Below are positions 45,970 through 49,854 of a DNA stretch of 49,854 nt, in pieces (positions within the stretch are counted from its first letter, which is position 1; every line of letters starts with the position of its first letter). A program made the position numbers and the translations under genes. The stretch comes from Planctomycetota bacterium (GTDB taxonomy: Bacteria; Planctomycetota; Planctomycetia; Pirellulales; Pirellulaceae), in the NCBI GenBank assembly GCA_024277285.1, contig JAJRVM010000360.1, positions 1 through 49,854 on the forward strand. The letters are read 5' to 3'. The notes beneath the pieces were generated by a model that was not told where the DNA came from, ran no database searches, and saw nothing but the letters and a program-made list of their open reading frames with translations.

Positions 45970-48147
45970 ATGAGCCTCACCCGCATATCATGGGTCTTCA
46001 CAGCGATTCTCGCGTTTTGCTGTAATACGCCAGCCCAAGCCGACGTTCGGCTGCCACATATTTTCGGCGACCATATGGTACTGCAACGCGAGCAGCCAAT
46101 CCCGGTTTGGGGTTGGGCCGATCCCGACGAGCATGTGACGGTCAAACTAGGCGACGCGGCCGTGACCGTCACCGCCGACAAAGCGGGCAAGTGGATGGCC
46201 GCCTTGCCAACCCAAAAGGCTGGCGGTCCATTCACTTTAGCCGTCTCCGGCACGAACAAGATCACTTGCACGGACGTTCTGATCGGCGAAGTGTGGCTCT
46301 GTTCGGGTCAATCCAATATGGAATTCACGGTCCGAAGCGGTAACAACGCCGCAGCGGAACAAGCGAATGCCAACTATCCGAGGATTCGCCACATTAAGAT
46401 TCCCAAACGTCCCGCCGGGTTCCCACAGGAAGATGTGGAAGCCGAGTGGACCGTCTGCTCGCCGGAAACCGTCGGCAACTACACCGCAGTTGGCTACTTC
46501 TTTGGCCGTTATCTTCACAAGGAACTGGACGTGCCGATTGGACTCATCAATTCCTCCTGGGGTGGCACTCGAATCGAGCCGTGGACTCCGCCATGCGGGT
46601 TCGCGGCAGTCCCCAGCCTGGCGGATATTCTCAAACAAGTGCAACTAACCGATCCCACCAATACCGTCTATCAACAACGACTCGGCGCCTATCTCGACTC
46701 CTTAGGCACTTGGATGGCACTGGCGAAAACAGCGTTGAAAGACAACGCGCCGCTTGAAGCGGCGCCGGCTTATCCCGATGAGATCAAGCCACTCACCAGC
46801 CACGGATCTCCCACGACGCTCTACAATGGCATGATTCACCCATTGGTCCCGTTCGCCATTCGCGGTTCGATCTGGTACCAGGGTGAATCGAATCACACAG
46901 AAGGGATGCTGTACTACGAGAAAACGAAGGCGTTGGTCGCTGGCTGGCGCAAGCTTTGGAAGAACCCCGACCTACCCTATTTCTTCGTCCAAATCGCTCC
47001 ATTCCAATACGGCAGTGAAGCAACATCAATCTTGCCCGTGTTCTGGGAAGCCCAGGCCAAGGCACTCGATATCCCCGAAACCGGCATGGCCGTGATTCAC
47101 GACATTGGGAACTTGAAGAACATTCACCCAACCAACAAACAGGAAGTTGGCAGGCGGCTCGCATTGATCGCCTTGGCCAAGAATTATGGACAAACCGACG
47201 TTGTCTATTCCGGGCCCACTTTCAAGTCGATGGCCATCGAAAGCGATAAGCTCCGCGTCACGTTTGATCACGTCGGTAGCGGCCTGGTTGCCCGTGATGG
47301 AAAACCACTCAATTGGTTCGAGATCATTGGCGAAGAGACGGACTTCACCAAGGCCAAAGCCACCATCGACGGTAACTCAGTACTCCTGTCGGCCCCCAAC
47401 GTGAAGAGACCAGCCGCAGTGCGTTTCGGCTGGCACAAACTGGCGGAACCGAACCTGGCCAACAAGGAGGGCTTGCCAGCGGTGCCATTCCGAGCTGGCA
47501 AGGTCCCCAAACGCGACTGGTTGGCGCTGAAGATCACGCAGGCCAAAGAGTATCAGCTCGTCTACGATCTCGATCTAGCCAACCTGGGTCGCGACATCAA
47601 GTACGACGTGGACCTTTCATCACAGCTCAAGGGCAAGATTGACCGTGTTGCCTACTTCCTGGAACTCCAGAAAGCGGGCGAGCCGACATCGTATGTCTTC
47701 GTCGCAATGGATGCCTTCACCCAAGATCTTTCAAAACTGGGGATCCCTACGCCGGCGAGCCATGCAACGTTCCAACAAGATGTCACGAACCTGACCGTTG
47801 TCTCCAATGTGTCGGGAGTGAAGGAGGGAGCCAACATGCCAGGAGGCAACCTCGAGTTCTGGCCAAACAACTATGGCCCCACGAATACCAGCAGGGTGCC
47901 GAACGCCAGTAGCAGTCTTTGGGATTTCGGCGATGAAATCGGGCCTCCCGTGGACGGACATGGAAGCATGCAAGTTCACAACCACGCGGCCAAGCAGACG
48001 GTATTCGCAATCAACCATTGGGTCGCCGGCGCAAACGCCAACGTCGGAATCGGCAATAGCACCGGCCGCACGCGTGACTGGACGTTTGTCGACAATGCCG
48101 CCTCGTACGAAGTCAAACGACTGCGCGTGCTGGTGCGTGTGAAGTGA
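45970..48147 (+). CDS. Secreted sialate O-acetylesterase-like (SGNH) enzyme
   Basis: 725 aa; AAGGAG lies about 9 bp before ATG 45970. Signal peptide to about residue 24 (FCCNTPAQAD). The start LPHIFGDHMVLQREQPIPVW and the nucleophile block VWLCSGQSNMEFTV (Ser115) are hallmarks of the sialate 9-O-acetylesterase family, followed by INSSWGGTRIEPWTP and IWYQGESNHTEGM (about residue 300). They remove O-acetyl groups from sialic acids or, in environmental bacteria, from other acetylated sugars, which opens glycans to hydrolases. The last 210 residues (VYDLDLANLGRDIKYDVDL; LRVLVRVK) are an extra domain beyond the usual length, beta-rich and probably carbohydrate-binding. Confidence 0.85.
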   Translation: MSLTRISWVFTAILAFCCNTPAQADVRLPHIFGDHMVLQREQPIPVWGWADPDEHVTVKLGDAAVTVTADKAGKWMAALPTQKAGGPFTLAVSGTNKITCTDVLIGEVWLCSGQSNMEFTVRSGNNAAAEQANANYPRIRHIKIPKRPAGFPQEDVEAEWTVCSPETVGNYTAVGYFFGRYLHKELDVPIGLINSSWGGTRIEPWTPPCGFAAVPSLADILKQVQLTDPTNTVYQQRLGAYLDSLGTWMALAKTALKDNAPLEAAPAYPDEIKPLTSHGSPTTLYNGMIHPLVPFAIRGSIWYQGESNHTEGMLYYEKTKALVAGWRKLWKNPDLPYFFVQIAPFQYGSEATSILPVFWEAQAKALDIPETGMAVIHDIGNLKNIHPTNKQEVGRRLALIALAKNYGQTDVVYSGPTFKSMAIESDKLRVTFDHVGSGLVARDGKPLNWFEIIGEETDFTKAKATIDGNSVLLSAPNVKRPAAVRFGWHKLAEPNLANKEGLPAVPFRAGKVPKRDWLALKITQAKEYQLVYDLDLANLGRDIKYDVDLSSQLKGKIDRVAYFLELQKAGEPTSYVFVAMDAFTQDLSKLGIPTPASHATFQQDVTNLTVVSNVSGVKEGANMPGGNLEFWPNNYGPTNTSRVPNASSSLWDFGDEIGPPVDGHGSMQVHNHAAKQTVFAINHWVAGANANVGIGNSTGRTRDWTFVDNAASYEVKRLRVLVRVK

Positions 48148-48673
48148 GAGCAGGCAGCACATGTGAGCTTCGCCAATGCCGAATGCCTCCGTTCATCGAG
48201 CAGGTTTCGTGACGCATTCTCTTCTATTTCGCCAAAACGGGGTTGTCGACGCCATGGCCATTGCGCACCAGAGAAGCTCAGACACGCTACAAGCCCAAGA
48301 TACGCTGGCACCACACTTTTTTTGCCCTTAAGAGAGAACAACCAGAACGACATCCACTTTGTGACGGTAACGAACAGGGCAAAGAAGATTACGGGCAAAG
48401 AATAGCGTTTGATGGATTGCTTTTCGACCAGGCAGCCGTCGAGCAGTCTTGGAGCGCGGCACACGTAAACTGCCGGAAACAAAACCGTCGCATCCACCGA
48501 TAGCAAGATGCCCACAGAAAGCGGCTTTTTTGGCAGCCCAACGTGGCGTCCCGAGACGAGCAGAAATAGGTGGTCTATGCTGAAGAATCATCCCTTGCTA
48601 CCAGTTGTTGACCAGCTACAGTCAAATGTGCCAGGCCACGTTGCAACCGACTCCACCCAATCAGCTAACTCTC
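48148..48673. other. Gene-free interval with a dispersed repeat
   Basis: No gene. It contains copy 2 of the approximately 200-bp repeat (48314-48504). Confidence 0.5.
48314..48504. repeat. About 200-bp dispersed repeat, copy 2
   Basis: Related to 28973-29173, with the best block at 48377-48420. TTTTTTTGCCC near its start can pair with GGGCAAAG in its middle. Confidence 0.7.
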
Positions 48674-49854
48674 ATGAATGGTAACAACATGCCGACAAAC
48701 TTGCGGTACATTCCGCTCGTACTCTTCTTGACCACGCCTTCAACCGCCCAAGAGCAAGTTGTCGTCAAGCCCGTGGACAACGGCGCAGCGCTGGTCAATC
48801 CCGACATGGGATGGACCATGCACTTCTACTCGAACATCATCAAGAACTACGGATCGCGACTCGAACCGTCCGACACGCTGGACGACTTTCCCGGCCTGTC
48901 GACCGTCTACCTGCGTCTGCCTTGGTCCTTTCTGGAACCCGAGGAAGGTAAGTTTGACTGGTCCGTGGTCGACACGCCCGCACAGCGGTGGATCGCCAAA
49001 GGAAAACGGGTAGCATTTCGCATCACTTGTAGCGAGAGTTGGATGCGTTATGCGACACCGCAATGGGTAGAACAAGCGGGTGCTAAAGGACACAACTTCA
49101 CGGTGGGCAAGGGAGTCGATCCGATAGGCCCGTATTGGGAACCGGCTTACGATGACCCAGTATTTCTGGACAAACTCGATCGTTTTCTGGCCGAGTTTGC
49201 GCGCCACTACGACGGCAACCCGAACGTCGCGTTCATCGATGTCGGCTCGTATGGCGTTTGGGGTGAAGGGCACACGTGGGCCAGCACTCAGCTGCCAGTC
49301 AATGATGACGTAAAAATAAAACACATCGCGCTCTACCAGAAACATTTTCCGCATACGCTGCTGGCCGTGAGCGACGACTTCATCGGGCCGAATAACCGTG
49401 TTGCGCGGCACGGAATCACCGACTACATGCTTGCTCATGGTATTACCTTGCGCGATGACAGCATCTGTGTTCAGCCGCCACCTCGGTCCTGGTACCACGC
49501 CGATCTCGCGGCCCCGTTCTGGCCGAAGTTTCCGGTGGTGCTGGAGCACGAGCACTATGGCTCGTCAGTCCACAAGAAAGCATGGGACAATGGCCACCTG
49601 CTGGTGCGCGCTGTTGAAGAGTATCATGCTTCATACATGTCGATCCATTGGTGGCCACACGAGTTTCTGCGGAAGAACGAAGCTACAATCAAGCAGATCA
49701 ACATGCGACTGGGCTACCGGCTCCAGTTGAAAGAACTATCCTGGCCACGCGAAACATCGCTCGGCCAACCGTTTTCGATCCGCGCAACGTGGGCTAATGC
49801 GGGCGTCGCGCCATGTTACCCCGGAGGCTACGCGACGTTCACACTCAAAGACGA
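48674..49854 (+). CDS. Secreted DUF4832-like glycoside-hydrolase-type protein (3' end outside window)
   Basis: The frame is open from ATG 48674 (or 48689) to the right edge: 393 full codons, C-terminus missing. A signal peptide (MPTNLRYIPLVLFLTTPSTA, then QEQ) precedes VDNGAALVNPDMGWTMHFYS. A TIM-barrel-like region follows: STVYLRLPWSFLEPEEGKFD, KRVAFRITCSESWMRYATPQ, VAFIDVGSYGVWGEGHTW and FPVVLEHEHYGSS. The Glu in YGVWGEGH and the one in VLEHEHYG sit where clan-A hydrolases keep the acid/base and nucleophile (inferred). The end of the window enters a beta-domain, RATWANAGVAPCYPGGYATF, typical of DUF4832. The substrate is unknown. It follows the acetylesterase gene in the same direction after a 526-bp repeat-bearing gap. 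Confidence 0.8.
   Translation, partial: MNGNNMPTNLRYIPLVLFLTTPSTAQEQVVVKPVDNGAALVNPDMGWTMHFYSNIIKNYGSRLEPSDTLDDFPGLSTVYLRLPWSFLEPEEGKFDWSVVDTPAQRWIAKGKRVAFRITCSESWMRYATPQWVEQAGAKGHNFTVGKGVDPIGPYWEPAYDDPVFLDKLDRFLAEFARHYDGNPNVAFIDVGSYGVWGEGHTWASTQLPVNDDVKIKHIALYQKHFPHTLLAVSDDFIGPNNRVARHGITDYMLAHGITLRDDSICVQPPPRSWYHADLAAPFWPKFPVVLEHEHYGSSVHKKAWDNGHLLVRAVEEYHASYMSIHWWPHEFLRKNEATIKQINMRLGYRLQLKELSWPRETSLGQPFSIRATWANAGVAPCYPGGYATFTLKD

Overview
The window looks like chromosomal DNA of a planctomycete, probably of the Pirellulales type. The reasons are the ECF sigma factor followed by a large Ser/Thr kinase with TPR-like repeats, a secreted protein with a hydrazine-synthase-alpha-like domain and haem c motifs, a DUF1559 protein, EF-hand, PQQ, FG-GAP and WD40-like secreted proteins, several glycan-active enzymes, and long gene-poor gaps full of small dispersed repeats. 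No tRNA, rRNA, CRISPR array or intact transposase was seen.

Layout. 1-9.1 kb: an EF-hand secreted protein running off the left edge (minus strand), an ECF sigma/Ser-Thr kinase pair, a convergent two-gene operon (PfkB-type sugar kinase plus deoxyhypusine-synthase-like protein, ATGA overlap), and two small membrane proteins. 9.2-19.1 kb: a 1174-aa propeller/cytochrome protein, a repeat-rich gap, an MFS transporter, a thioredoxin-fold protein without its cysteines, a nucleoside-hydrolase-like gene with an in-frame stop, a cold-shock-domain protein, a small conserved protein and SlyX. 19.3-31.2 kb: a DUF5696-like secreted protein, then an area of decay and rearrangement: duplicated fragments of a GH95 fucosidase gene and of a PQQ-propeller gene, a MauE/thioredoxin locus broken by frameshifts, an orphan nucleotidyltransferase, two secreted proteins of unknown role, the larger GH95 remnant, the intact PQQ gene and a 105-bp MITE-like element. 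31.2-49.9 kb: a 1256-aa GH106-like protein (minus strand), an RND efflux operon (adaptor, pump and an overlapping DUF1559 gene), an Rpn-type nuclease, an FG-GAP protein, a sialate O-acetylesterase-like enzyme and a DUF4832-like protein running off the right edge.

How the parts fit. The secreted GH106-like, DUF5696-like, DUF4832-like and acetylesterase-like proteins, together with the dead GH95 gene, suggest an organism that breaks down decorated, acetylated deoxysugar-rich polysaccharides. The genes are not one polysaccharide-utilisation operon; they sit singly, separated by repeats.

The most unusual content is structural. At least five families of short repeats recur, and several abut stop codons: a TIR CTAGGCTTYGTCTCAAAAC, a motif GGGTGTGTCGAGCTCGC, a small CACGGCRC-GGA palindrome, a roughly 200-bp repeat and a nested inverted repeat. 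Two coding remnants near 22.5 kb have their longer relatives 6-7 kb downstream. No computation was run: family names come from motif recognition by eye, and all repeat comparisons were done by reading.
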